The notes under the pieces: generated by a model
Databases searched by the model: none
Told to the model about the DNA's origin: nothing
Seen by the model: the letters and a program-made list of their open reading frames with translations, nothing else
Program-made: the position numbers and the translations under genes
Origin: Streptomyces chattanoogensis
GTDB lineage: Bacteria; Actinomycetota; Actinomycetes; Streptomycetales; Streptomycetaceae
Direction of reading: 5' to 3'
Assembly (NCBI RefSeq): GCF_001294335.1
Contig: NZ_LGKG01000142.1
Location: 37,264 to 101,263, forward strand
DNA: 64,000 nt
Shown here: one piece after another, positions 36,732-45,489 of the stretch
Layout: each line of letters opens with the position of its first letter
How positions within the stretch are numbered: position 1 is the first letter of the stretch

Positions 36732-38366
36732 ATGGGGCCGGAAGCGAAAATCGAAGCCGAGATCACGGTACGCAGGGCACTGGAACTGCCCGCGCTGCGG
36801 CGCGGCCTGCCGGAGGTACTGGCCGGTGAGGACCGGCTGGACCGGCCGGTTCGGTGGGTGCATGCGGGCGAAGTACCGCATATCGCCTCACTGCTCAAGG
36901 GCGGCGAGCTGCTGCTGACCACCGGCCTGGGACTGGGCGCCCGGCCGTCCGAACAGCGCGCCTTCATCCGCAAGCTCGCCGACCGCGAGATCGCCGCTCT
37001 CGTCGTGGAGCTCGGCTCTCGTTTCGCATCGCTGCCCTCGGCGCTGATCGACAGCGCCCGGGAATGCGGCCTGCCGCTGATCCAGCTGCACCGCGAGGTC
37101 CCCTACGTCACCGTCACGGAGGCCATCCACACCGAGATCGTCAACAGCCACTACGCGCTGCTGCGCCGGGCCGACGAGATCCTGCGCCGCTGTACGGATG
37201 TGCTGCTGCGCGGCGGCGGCACGCCCGAGGTGCTGCGGCTGCTCGCCGACTTCACCGGCAACCCCCTCTGCCTGGAGGCCCCCGACGGCAGCCCGCTCTA
37301 CGCAGCGGGCCCGGGCAGCGGCGACGAGGAGGGCCCCGGCGCGGCCGACCCCCTGCTGGCCTGGGAGGGCCTGCGCGACACCGGCGTACGCATCGACATC
37401 CCCGGCGGCGGCCACGGTCCCGACGCGGTCCGCGCCCACCTGGTCCTGCTCCCGGTCAACGCCCCGCTGGCCCCCGTCCACCGGATCGCGGCTGAACGCG
37501 CCGCCGACCTCCTGGCCGTCGTCATGCTCCAGTCCCGCCAGGAGGAGGTGCTGGCCGCACGGGGCCGCGGTGACTTCCTCGCCGACCTGGCGGAGGGCCG
37601 GATCTCCGCGGCCGAGGCCCCGGTCCAGGCCCGGCTGCTCGGCTTCCGGCCCGGCCCGGACCCCGTCCTCCCGGTCGTCATGCGGCTGCCCGCCGGCCTC
37701 CCCGGCCCCGGCAGCTGGGCCGTCCTCGCCCAGGCGCTGCGCGAGGAACTCGCCGCGCCCGGGGTGCCGGTGCTCCTCGGCGTACGGCCTGTGGAAAGCC
37801 GCGTCCCGATGCTGGTGGCGCTGCGCGCGGGCCAGGACCGCGCGGCGCTCGCCGACCGTATCGCCGAGGCCCTGCGCGCCGGAGTCGTCCGTGCGGGCCT
37901 CGACCGGCCCACCGCGCCCCGCCCCGTGGTGGTCGTCGGTACGGCGGGCGACTGGGCGGCGGCCGGCTCCGGACTGCGGCATGCGGCGGAGGCTGCGGCC
38001 GCGGCCGCGGGCCTTCCCGAGCAGCCCTGGTACGACGCCCGCCGCCTCGACATCGAACTCCTGCTGTGGCGCATGCGCGAACACGGCGAACAGGGCGTCC
38101 TGGCCGACTTCGTGGACCGCGCCATCGGCCCCCTCCTCGCCCACGACAGCACCGCCCGCCAGCCGCTGCTGCCCACTCTGGAGGCCTACCTGGCCAGCGC
38201 GGGCCGCAAGGCCGAGACCGCCCGCGACCTGAACGTCAACCGCCAGACCCTCTACGACCGCCTCGCCCGCATCGCCCAGCTCCTGGGCACCGACCTGGAC
38301 GATCCCCAGACGGTGCTGGGCCTGCGCCTGGCCCTGCGCGCAAGGCGCCATACGGACCGCCCGTAG
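36732..38366 (+). CDS. PucR-family transcriptional regulator
   Basis: 544 residues from the ATG at 36732. The N-terminal PucR ligand domain is VRRALELPALRRGLPEVLAG, then VRWVHAGEVPHIASLLKGGE and LLTTGLGLG. A GAF-like middle follows. The C-terminal HTH_30 is LEAYLASAGRKAETARDLNV then NRQTLYDRLARIAQLLG. The family controls purine, amino-acid or amine catabolism. The next gene is a LysE exporter, convergent, so the target is not obvious: no purine genes are near. No regulator box is recognised. It lies 126 nt downstream of lacI with a separate start. Complete domain order. Confidence 0.85.
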   Translation: MGPEAKIEAEITVRRALELPALRRGLPEVLAGEDRLDRPVRWVHAGEVPHIASLLKGGELLLTTGLGLGARPSEQRAFIRKLADREIAALVVELGSRFASLPSALIDSARECGLPLIQLHREVPYVTVTEAIHTEIVNSHYALLRRADEILRRCTDVLLRGGGTPEVLRLLADFTGNPLCLEAPDGSPLYAAGPGSGDEEGPGAADPLLAWEGLRDTGVRIDIPGGGHGPDAVRAHLVLLPVNAPLAPVHRIAAERAADLLAVVMLQSRQEEVLAARGRGDFLADLAEGRISAAEAPVQARLLGFRPGPDPVLPVVMRLPAGLPGPGSWAVLAQALREELAAPGVPVLLGVRPVESRVPMLVALRAGQDRAALADRIAEALRAGVVRAGLDRPTAPRPVVVVGTAGDWAAAGSGLRHAAEAAAAAAGLPEQPWYDARRLDIELLLWRMREHGEQGVLADFVDRAIGPLLAHDSTARQPLLPTLEAYLASAGRKAETARDLNVNRQTLYDRLARIAQLLGTDLDDPQTVLGLRLALRARRHTDRP

Positions 38367-38399
38367 CACCCGTCCGGGCTCCCGGCTGCCCGCGTCCGG

Positions 38400-39074
38400 C
38401 TACCCCGCGACCGTCTCCGCCGCCGTGCCGGCGCCGAGCGCGACCAGCACCCCGCCCGTCGTGCGCTCCAGGTTGCGGTGCACCCGGGGGCGCCGCAGCC
38501 GGTCCAGCAGCCGGCCCGCGCAGACCACGACCAGCAGCAGCCAGCCCGCCGCTATGACCGCGTCGACGGCCCCGAGCAGCAGCGTGGCCCCCAGGACCGA
38601 GTGCCCCTCGGGCAGGAACTGCGGCACGACGGCCACGAAGAAGATGCCCACCTTGGGGTTGAGCAGACAGCTCAACAGCCCCTGCCGGAAGGCACGTACG
38701 GAGCTGAGCCGCGCGGCGGAACGTCCGCCCGCCTCCGTCTCTGCCTCCGCCTCCAGGGGCGCGGCCCCCGACGCCGTCGCCGCCCCGACCCGCCGCTGGG
38801 CCCACAGCGCCTGCCCGCCCAGCACCACCAGATAGGCCGCGCCCGCCAGCCGTACGACCGTGAACGCCGCGTCCCACCGCTGCAGCGCCGCCGCAAGCCC
38901 GACCGCCGCGGCGGCCGCCCAGGCGAGCGACCCGATCGCGGCACCGAGAGCCGTGGCCGCACCCGTGCGCCGTCCACCCCGCACGCAGTTGCGCAGCACC
39001 AGCAGGGTGTCCGGGCCAGGAGTCATCGTCATCAACAGGGCAAACAGCGCAAAGCCCAGTACCGCAGCGGTCAC
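38400..39074 (-). CDS. LysE/RhtB-family amino acid exporter
   Basis: 224 residues from the GTG at 39074, which has GGAG 6 nt upstream; longer frames run into unrelated sequence. Six membrane segments. The family signature GFALFALLMTMTPGPDTLLVLRN is at the N-terminus, and the C-terminal SCLLNPKVGIFFVAVVPQFL (N-P-K motif) confirms it. A Glu/Ala-rich cytoplasmic loop lies in the middle. The family exports amino acids such as threonine, homoserine, lysine or small amines by proton antiport. Substrate unknown. It converges with the PucR gene (33 nt apart). Confidence 0.85.
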   Translation of the reverse strand: MTAAVLGFALFALLMTMTPGPDTLLVLRNCVRGGRRTGAATALGAAIGSLAWAAAAAVGLAAALQRWDAAFTVVRLAGAAYLVVLGGQALWAQRRVGAATASGAAPLEAEAETEAGGRSAARLSSVRAFRQGLLSCLLNPKVGIFFVAVVPQFLPEGHSVLGATLLLGAVDAVIAAGWLLLVVVCAGRLLDRLRRPRVHRNLERTTGGVLVALGAGTAAETVAG

Positions 39075-39201
39075 GGCGATCTCCTGTCGTACGAGAATCC
39101 GATTCCGGACGACCCTATCCGGGCGGTGTTGTCCGGCACCCCCGTCCGGCGGCATTGTCCGGCGGCCTTGCCCTGAACCGGCCCTGAAATCGAGCACCGC
39201 G

Positions 39202-39306
39202 GGAATACCGCCCGGGCCCCGCCGCGTTGTGGACCCGCAGGGGGCCCACGCATCCCCTAGGGGATCTGTTCGACCAACCCTTAAGGGTTCTGTTCGACCG
39301 CCCCTA
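39202..39306 (+). repeat. Interspersed repeat family A, copy 2
   Basis: GGAAT (39202-39206), a 19-nt spacer, GTT (39226-39228), then the same GTGGACCCGCAGGGGGCC block, the ATCCCCTAGGGGAT palindrome, and GTTCGACC. A second palindrome AACCCTTAAGGGTT and a repeat of TTCTGTTCGACC make this copy longer than the others. Its right end overlaps the stop codon of the minus-strand glycosyltransferase gene, so the repeat supplies that gene's TAG. Confidence 0.75.
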
Positions 39307-40464
39307 GAGCGACAGCAGCGGCTCGGTCAACTCGTCGTACACGCTGAGGATCTGCGCAACCGTGTCGTCCTCGGTCGGCCACTCGGCCGCCTGGCTACGG
39401 CCCGCCGCGGCGAGCGCATCGCGGCGTACGGGATCGGCGAGGAGGCCGAGGACGCTACGGGCCAGGGCGGCGGCGTCCCCGTAGCGGACGAGTTCCGCGG
39501 CCGGGCCCACCAGTTCGCGGGTGCCACCGGTGTCGGTGGCGACCAGCGGGACACCGGCCCTCAGTGCCTCCTGGGCGATCAGGGACCGCGCTTCCCAGCG
39601 GCTGGGCAGCACCACCAGGTCGGCGGCGGCGAGGAGTTCGGGCACGTCGTCGCGGCGGCCGAGCAGCTGGACGGGCAGCCGTTCGGCGTCGATGCGCCGC
39701 TGCAGCGCGGCCCGCTGCTCGCCCTCGCCCGCGATGACGAGCAGCGGCTGCGGGTCGAGTGAGCACCAGGCGTGTGCCGCGTCGAGCAGCAGGTCGTGGC
39801 CGTGATGCGGTTCGAGCCGGCCGACCGCGAGCAGCAGCGGCCGGTCCACCGCGCCCAGTTCGGCCCGTTCCTTGCGCCGCATCCGGTCATGGTCCTCGGG
39901 CTCGGACGGGGCGCGGCCCGGACGGGGGCGCGGAATCGCGACCGGCGCCAGCCGGGCATCGCGCGCGCCCCGTTCGCGCGCCCGGTCCACCAGGTCGGAA
40001 CAGGCCCCCAGGACGACGGCGGCGGCGCGGGCCACCCTCCGTTCCATCAGATGCACGAGCCCGGCCCGCGCGCCCTCGGAGTGCGCCTTGGTGTGCCAGG
40101 TGATGACCAGGGGGACACGCGCGCCCCGGGGACCGCGCAGCCCGCGCAGCGCCATCGTGGCCCGCAGCCCGGCCCGCAGTCCGTGTGCGTGCACCAGGTC
40201 GGCGTCCCAGCAGGCGCTGCGCAGCGAGGCCACTGCCGCCGGGTCCATCCGCGGGCTGACCTGCGCGAACCGTGCGCCTGCGGCGGTGAAGCCGTAGGCC
40301 TGCTCGGCGTCCGCCGTGGCGCAGACCGTGACCCGTACCCCGCGGGCGACCAGCCCTTCGGCCAGCGAGCGGACATGCGCCGCGCTGCCGGCGCTTCCGT
40401 GCCCGAGCACCTGGACCGTGCGCAGCGGCGACTGCCCGTGCGACGAGGTCGGGGTGCTGGTCAC
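39304..40464 (-). CDS. Glycosyltransferase family 4 protein
   Basis: 386 residues from the GTG at 40464. GT-B fold: N-terminal VQVLGHGSAGSAAHVRSLAE; the donor domain has LLLAVGRLEPHHGHDLLLDA and the E-x7-E region SRWEARSLIAQEALRAGVPL, then ATDTGGTRELVG. The cytoplasmic enzyme would add a sugar from an NDP-sugar to a lipid or glycan. It follows the MraY-like gene on the same strand, 465 nt downstream, and a polyprenyl-linked glycan pathway is a reasonable guess. Its stop codon lies in repeat A2. Substrate unknown. The upstream gap holds a heptamer array. Confidence 0.86.
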   Translation of the reverse strand: MTSTPTSSHGQSPLRTVQVLGHGSAGSAAHVRSLAEGLVARGVRVTVCATADAEQAYGFTAAGARFAQVSPRMDPAAVASLRSACWDADLVHAHGLRAGLRATMALRGLRGPRGARVPLVITWHTKAHSEGARAGLVHLMERRVARAAAVVLGACSDLVDRARERGARDARLAPVAIPRPRPGRAPSEPEDHDRMRRKERAELGAVDRPLLLAVGRLEPHHGHDLLLDAAHAWCSLDPQPLLVIAGEGEQRAALQRRIDAERLPVQLLGRRDDVPELLAAADLVVLPSRWEARSLIAQEALRAGVPLVATDTGGTRELVGPAAELVRYGDAAALARSVLGLLADPVRRDALAAAGRSQAAEWPTEDDTVAQILSVYDELTEPLLSL

Positions 40465-40928
40465 GAGGTCGGGGCTCCTGGGTCGGGGGACGGTAGGACC
40501 GTACCGGTGGCGCGGTCCGAGTACTACAAGGCGCTGCGGCAGGCTGCCGGTGGCGGGCGGGACGTCCCCCGACCGGGCGGGACGGCACGAGCGCGCCCGG
40601 TACCGCGCACCGCGCACCGCGCACCGCGCACCGCGCACCGCGCACCGCGCACCGCGCACCGCGCACCGCGCCCAGGATGCCAGCCCCGCGGCACCGGTTC
40701 GGCACCGTCCGGACGCCGTTCCGGTGGGATCGATCGCCCCCGGCGCCGCGGGATCACCCACATGGGCGATACCTGAGCCGCTCCCCGGCTGCCGCAGGCC
40801 CGAAGAGACGGCCGGAAGTCGTCGTCGGGGGTGGATCCGGCGGTCCCCACGGCGCGCTGCTCGACGGCGGTGCGCCCCGGCGGCTCCAGGGCGCACCCCG
40901 GGCCGTGACGCCCCGGCGGCGCCGCTCC
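40465..40928. other. Intergenic region containing a heptamer array
   Basis: 464 nt between the MraY-like gene and the glycosyltransferase gene, both minus strand. Apart from the tandem array at 40602-40671 it is GC-rich without a protein-like frame. The glycosyltransferase promoter is expected near 40480-40540, where GGTAGGACC and GTACCGGTGG short dyads occur. Confidence 0.45.
40602..40671. repeat. Tandem heptamer array, (ACCGCGC)x10
   Basis: Exactly ten perfect copies of ACCGCGC in a row (70 bp). Seven is not a multiple of three, so the array is unlikely to be coding. Such runs are prone to slippage, so copy number probably varies between isolates. Confidence 0.95.
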
Positions 40929-41717
40929 TCAGATCGCGGCGACGGCCCGGCTGACCCGGTCCCCCGCCGCCGCGGCGGCGACCAGGCCCACGGCGTGCGC
41001 GGCGAGGCCCTTGCGCCCGTTCCCGGCAACGATGGCGAGCCCGAGGGCCGCGCCGAGCGCGTGCGCCCCGGCGTCCCCGATCATCGTGCGCTCCGCGAGG
41101 TCGTCGCCGATGACCGCGGCCGCGGCTCCCATGGGCGCGGCGGACAGCGCCCCGGCCTCTCCGCGGCGCAGCAGCCCCGGCGCGCCGAGGGCCAGGACGG
41201 CGCCGGTCGCCCGGCCCGGCCGGACGTCGAGGAGGTTCACCAGATGGGCCGAGCCCGCGATCACCACACCGGCGAGGAGCTTGTCGGCCGGGTGCCGCTT
41301 CAGCAGTGCGCCGGCGGCGAGCCCGGCGGCACCTATACCGAACAGCTTCACCGTCCCGCTGGTGACCTCCCCCTGGCGCAGCGCCGAGAGATGCGCCCGG
41401 AATCCGCGCCGGGTGTCGCCGACGCCGAAGACATCGTCGTACGCCCCGCAGCCCCCGGCGGCCAGCACCGCGAGGGCCGTGGCGCCCCGGGTACGGGCGG
41501 AGAGTCCCGGTGCGGTGACGGCCGCGAGCGCGGTACCGGTGGCCGTGGCGAGCCCGGCGTGCAGGTGGACGGTCCGCCCCGCGTAGTTCTTGCGGTCCCA
41601 CAGGACGGCGCCACCCGGCGGACGCTTCCCGAGCACCCCGTACGCGGCCCGCGTCGCCCCCGCCGCCCCGAGCATCGACGAGATCCGCCCCAGCACCTTG
41701 CCGCGTGCCGCCGCCAT
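40929..41717 (-). CDS. MraY/WecA-like polyprenyl-phosphate transferase family membrane protein
   Basis: 262 residues from the ATG at 41717 (GGGGAGCG upstream). At least seven hydrophobic segments. Family marks are diverged but in order: a YDDVFGVGDTRRGFRAHL segment (the D-D-x region and following basic loop), HLVNLLDVRPGRATG (the N-x-x-N/D region of MraY), and MIGDAGAHALGAALGL (the G-D-x-G-S/A motif). MraY/WecA proteins move a sugar-phosphate to undecaprenyl-phosphate. It is shorter than MraY (about 360) and some catalytic residues are altered, so activity is uncertain. It lies between recN and a GT4 gene. Function inferred. Confidence 0.7.
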   Translation of the reverse strand: MAAARGKVLGRISSMLGAAGATRAAYGVLGKRPPGGAVLWDRKNYAGRTVHLHAGLATATGTALAAVTAPGLSARTRGATALAVLAAGGCGAYDDVFGVGDTRRGFRAHLSALRQGEVTSGTVKLFGIGAAGLAAGALLKRHPADKLLAGVVIAGSAHLVNLLDVRPGRATGAVLALGAPGLLRRGEAGALSAAPMGAAAAVIGDDLAERTMIGDAGAHALGAALGLAIVAGNGRKGLAAHAVGLVAAAAAGDRVSRAVAAI

Positions 41718-41802
41718 GTCGCTCCCCTCCCCCGGCACCGTGCCGGGCTCAACTCCCCGCCACCCTAGGCAGAGCGCCGTGCCCGACTCGTCCCGGGGAC
41801 CG

Positions 41803-41895
41803 GGAATATCCCTCCCGCCCCGCCGCGTTGGAGGCCTGCAAGGGGCCCTCGCATCCCCTAGGGGATCCGTTCGAACGACCCTTAAGGGATATCCG
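41803..41895 (+). repeat. Interspersed repeat family A, copy 3
   Basis: GGAAT (41803-41807), a 19-nt spacer, GTT (41827-41829), a diverged GGAGGCCTGCAAGGGGCCC block, then CGCATCCCCTAGGGGATCCG, TTCGAACGACC and CTTAAGGG. It lies between recN and the MraY-like gene. Transcription from it would run antisense into the recN 3' end. Confidence 0.75.
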
Positions 41896-41989
41896 CCCGG
41901 CGACGCCGCGGCCCGCACTCCCCACCGCGGCCGTGCTCCCCACCGCCGCCGTGCGCCCCGCCTGGCCCGTACGCCCCTGAGCGCGCCCC

Positions 41990-43738
41990 TCAGCGCCCCG
42001 TACGCGCAGTCTCCAGCAGCTCCTCGGCGTGCGCCCGCGCCGTTTCGGAGTCCTCCTGGCCCGCCAGCATCCGGGAGAGTTCACGGACCCGCTCCTCGCC
42101 CTCCAGGACGGTGACCCCGCTCCTGGTGACCGAGCCGTCGTGGGTCTTCTCCACCAGGAGCTGGCGGTCCGCGAACGCCGCGACCTGCGGAAGGTGGGTG
42201 ACCACCACGACCTGCGCCGACCTGGCGAGCCGGGCCAGCCGCCGGCCGACCTCGACGGCCGCCTTGCCGCCGACGCCCGCGTCGACCTCGTCGAAGAGGT
42301 AGGTCGGTACGGGGTCGGACCCGGCGAAGACCACCTCGACGGCGAGCATCACCCGGGAGAGCTCACCGCCGGACGCGCCCTTGGCGATCGGGCGCGGCGG
42401 GGTGCCCGGGTGCGGGGCGAGCAGGAGTTCCACCTCGTCGGCGCCGTGCGGCCCGTAGGCCACCGTGCGGCCGCCGACCTCGATGCCGTCGGCCGCGTCG
42501 GCCGTGGCGGGCAGCTCGGTCTGGCGGATCTGCACGCTCACCCGGGCGTGCGGCATGGCCAGTTCGGCGAGTTCGGCGGTCACCGCGTCGGCGAACCGCT
42601 TGGCGGAGGCCGTCCGGGCATCGGTCAACTCCTGCGCCAGTTCGCCCAGTTCTGCGCGAAGGGCGTCCCGTTCGGCGGTCAGCTCGCCGATCCGGTCGTC
42701 GTCGCCGTCCAGTTCGGCGAGCCGTGCGGCGCTCCGTTCCGACCAGGCCAGGACGCCCGCGATGTCCTCGCCGTATTTGCGCGTGAGGTGGTTGAGGGCG
42801 GCGCGCCGCTCCTCGACCGCGGCGAGCCGCAGCGGGTCGGCGTCCAGGCCGTCCGCGTAACTGGCCAGCTCGCCCGCCACATCGGCCATCAGGATGCCGA
42901 TCTCGCCGAGCCGGTCGGCCAGTGCGGACAGCGCCGGGTCGTGGCTGCGTACGGCGTCGAGCGCGCGGTGGGCGCCGGCGACCAGGGTGGTGCCGTCGAC
43001 GTCCTCGGGGTCCTCGGGGTTGCCGGCCAGCGCGGCGTGCGCGGCGGTCGCGGCGGAGGCCAGCGCCTCGGCGTGGCCCAGCCGTTCGGCCTCGGCGGCG
43101 AGCTCGGTGTCCTCGCCCGGCTGCGGTTCGGCGGCGGCGATCTCGTCCAGGCCGAAGCGGAGCAGATCGGCTTCCTGGGAGCGTTCCCGCGCCCGGGTCG
43201 TGAGCTCCTCCAGCTCGGCGGCGACGGCGCGCAGCCGCTTGTGGGCGGCGCCGTATTTGGCGAGCGGGACGGCGACGGCGTCCCCGGCGTAGCGGTCCAG
43301 CGCCTGGCGCTGCCGGGCCGGGCGCAGCAGGCCCTGCTGGTCGGTCTGGCCGTGCACGGCGACCAGGTCGTCCGCCAGCTCCCCGAGCAGGCCGACCGGG
43401 ACGGACCGGCCGCCCAGATGCGCGCGTGAGCGGCCCTCGGCGGAGAGGGTACGGCTTATCAGCAGCGCACCGTCGTCCAGCTCCGCGCCGGCCTCCTCGG
43501 CCCGTACGGCCGCGGGGGCCCCTGGTCCGATGGCGACCCTTCCCTCGACGACCGCCGACTTGGCACCGATCCGCACCAGGGCGGGGTCCGCGCGCCCGCC
43601 GAGCAGCAGGCCGAGACTCGTGACGACCATGGTCTTGCCCGCGCCCGTCTCGCCGGTCACCGCCGTGAAACCCGGGGACAGCTCGACAACGGCATCGTCA
43701 ATGACGCCCAGGGACCGGATCCGCATCTCCTCCAACAC
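41990..43738 (-). CDS. recN: DNA repair protein RecN
   Basis: 582 residues from the GTG at 43738 (protein MLEEMRIRSLGVIDD); TAAGG lies 8 nt before it. Walker A TGETGAGKTMVVTSLGLLLG; SMC-like coiled-coil arms in the centre with ELAQELTDARTASAKRFAD; ABC signature region KGASGGELSRVMLAVEVVFA; Walker B PTYLFDEVDAGVGGKAAVEV; and the histidine loop VVVTHLPQVAAFAD. RecN holds broken DNA ends together in recombinational repair and is usually SOS-induced. No obvious LexA box was found upstream by eye. In many actinobacteria recN follows nadK directly; here an S41 peptidase gene intervenes. Confidence 0.96.
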   Translation of the reverse strand: MLEEMRIRSLGVIDDAVVELSPGFTAVTGETGAGKTMVVTSLGLLLGGRADPALVRIGAKSAVVEGRVAIGPGAPAAVRAEEAGAELDDGALLISRTLSAEGRSRAHLGGRSVPVGLLGELADDLVAVHGQTDQQGLLRPARQRQALDRYAGDAVAVPLAKYGAAHKRLRAVAAELEELTTRARERSQEADLLRFGLDEIAAAEPQPGEDTELAAEAERLGHAEALASAATAAHAALAGNPEDPEDVDGTTLVAGAHRALDAVRSHDPALSALADRLGEIGILMADVAGELASYADGLDADPLRLAAVEERRAALNHLTRKYGEDIAGVLAWSERSAARLAELDGDDDRIGELTAERDALRAELGELAQELTDARTASAKRFADAVTAELAELAMPHARVSVQIRQTELPATADAADGIEVGGRTVAYGPHGADEVELLLAPHPGTPPRPIAKGASGGELSRVMLAVEVVFAGSDPVPTYLFDEVDAGVGGKAAVEVGRRLARLARSAQVVVVTHLPQVAAFADRQLLVEKTHDGSVTRSGVTVLEGEERVRELSRMLAGQEDSETARAHAEELLETARTGR

Positions 43739-43935
43739 GGATACGACCTTACGAGGTCCGGGGGCCGCCCCGCGACGGCCTCCCCCTGTCTCCTCCTGTC
43801 CCTCGCGCAACGGACTGGGGAAACGCCTGGCCCGCGCCCTGCGGAAAACCCCACCCGAAGTCTGAGGACTTCCACATGGTGCGGGGCCGCACCCGTCCGT
43901 CACGCTGAGTCACGAAAGCAACGAAGGGAGTTCTC

Positions 43936-45489
43936 ATGAGCCTCGCCGACCGCCGCCGGTCCCGCAGTCCCGGCCCCGCGCCCCTCCTCCTGACGGGCAT
44001 GACCGTCCTCACCGTCCTCACCGCCCTCGCCACGACCGCCGCCTGCACCGCCCCGTCCACAGCGGGCCGCGGGGCGGACGCGGGTCCCCGGGGCCGTGCC
44101 GCGGCGGCGCGACCGGCAGCGGCCGGCGCCCTGGAAGGCGTCTGGCGGATGGACGGCTACGGCACCCTGGTCGCCATCAAGGGCCGCAGCCTGCGGACGT
44201 ACGAGGCGACCGCCGTCAGCTGCCTCCCCGGCGGCGTCACGGGCACCCGCGCGGGTGCGCCCGACGCGCACGGACGCAGCCGGTTCACCGTCCCCCAAGG
44301 CCTTGAGGGCCAGGAAGGTGCCCCCTTCGACGCCGCGCCCCTCACCGTGAGCCCGTCCGGACCCGGCCGCGCCGGCCTGGCGATCGCGGACAACGTCGGC
44401 CGGCGCACCCTGCACCGCATCGGTGCGCTGCCCGCCCGCTGCGCCGAGCGCCCGTCCCGCGACCCGCGTGCGGTCTTCGACGTCTTCTGGCGGACCTACG
44501 CCGAGAATTACCCGTTCTTCCGCGCGAAGAAGATCGACTGGACGGCGGTCCGCGAGCGGTACCGACCCCGCATCACGGCGAAGACGACCGACGACGAACT
44601 GTTCGCGGTGCTGCGCGCGATGATCGAGCCGCTGCACGACGCGCACACCCACATCGCCGCCGGCCGCGGCCGGCACTACGCCGGCAAGCGCCCCGGTACG
44701 GTGCTGCCCACCCCCGAATCCGCGGCCCGTACCGACAGAGCCATAGCGGCGAACCTCGGCCCCGGTGTCACTCAGCGCCACTGGGCACAGGGGAAGCTCT
44801 CCTACGCCGATCTCCCCGGCCGCATCGGCTACTTCCGCATCACGCAGTTCGCCGATTACACCGAGAAGGGTGACTACGCCGGCGATGTCGCCGCGCTCGA
44901 CCGCGCCCTGGACTCCGTGTTCACCAGGGCCCGTACGCAAGGCCCGGCCGCCCTGCGCGGGCTCGTCACCGACCTGCGGCTCAACGGCGGCGGCGCGGAC
45001 CCGCTCGGCCTGCGGATCGCCTCCCGGCTCACCGGCCGCCCGTATCTCGCCTATGCCAAGCGGGCGCGCAACCACCCGTCGGCCCCGGAGAAGTTCACCC
45101 GGCCCCAGCCGATACGGATCCACCCGTACCGGGGCCCCGTCTACACCGGCCCGGTCACGGTCCTCACGGGGCCGCTGACGATCAGCGCGGGCGAGACCTT
45201 CACCCAGTCCGTGATGGGCCGCGCCCCCGCCCCCACCCGGATCGGGCAGCCCACCCAGGGCGTCTTCTCCGACGTCCTGGACCGCACCCTCCCCAACGGC
45301 TGGACGTTCGGCCTGCCCAACGAGGAATTCCTCACCGCCGACGGCCGCACCTTCGACGGCCCCGGCATACCCCCGGCCATCCGGACACCCGTCTTCAGCG
45401 ACAAGGAGCTCGATGCCCGGCGCGACTCCGCACTCACCCGAGCCCGCGCGCTCCTGAACGGCCGCGCACCCAAGGCCGTACGGCCCTAG
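43936..45489 (+). CDS. Secreted S41-family peptidase lipoprotein
   Basis: 517 residues. A lipoprotein signal with LATTAAC places the lipidated cysteine near residue 37. An N-terminal beta domain (65-165) is followed by the S41 region: FDVFWRTYAENYPFF, LHDAHTHI, GRIGYFRITQFADYTEKG, LVTDLRLNGGGADPLGLRIA, and LTGPLTISAGETF, where the serine of S-A-G-E is the nucleophile. A PDZ domain is not obvious. These tail-specific-like proteases cut peptide ends outside the membrane. Residues 119-131 are encoded by repeat B1 and look inserted in the N-terminal domain. The gene is inserted against the strand of the recN-nadK block. Substrate unknown. Confidence 0.82.
   Translation: MSLADRRRSRSPGPAPLLLTGMTVLTVLTALATTAACTAPSTAGRGADAGPRGRAAAARPAAAGALEGVWRMDGYGTLVAIKGRSLRTYEATAVSCLPGGVTGTRAGAPDAHGRSRFTVPQGLEGQEGAPFDAAPLTVSPSGPGRAGLAIADNVGRRTLHRIGALPARCAERPSRDPRAVFDVFWRTYAENYPFFRAKKIDWTAVRERYRPRITAKTTDDELFAVLRAMIEPLHDAHTHIAAGRGRHYAGKRPGTVLPTPESAARTDRAIAANLGPGVTQRHWAQGKLSYADLPGRIGYFRITQFADYTEKGDYAGDVAALDRALDSVFTRARTQGPAALRGLVTDLRLNGGGADPLGLRIASRLTGRPYLAYAKRARNHPSAPEKFTRPQPIRIHPYRGPVYTGPVTVLTGPLTISAGETFTQSVMGRAPAPTRIGQPTQGVFSDVLDRTLPNGWTFGLPNEEFLTADGRTFDGPGIPPAIRTPVFSDKELDARRDSALTRARALLNGRAPKAVRP
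44290..44328 (+). repeat. Interspersed repeat family B, copy 1 (inside the S41 peptidase gene)
   Basis: 39 nt differing from copy 2 at only two positions: CCCCCAAGGCCTTGAGGGCC followed by AGGAAGGTGCCCCCTTC. It reads in frame as V-P-Q-G-L-E-G-Q-E-G-A-P-F. The GGCC/GGCC and CCCC/GG arms form a hairpin. Confidence 0.85.

Noticed and set aside
40602..40671. Heptamer array as a CRISPR
   Set aside because: Units are 7 bp with no spacers and no cas genes nearby.
43739..43935. SOS (LexA) box before recN
   Set aside because: No GAACN4GTTC-like or related actinobacterial LexA site was seen.
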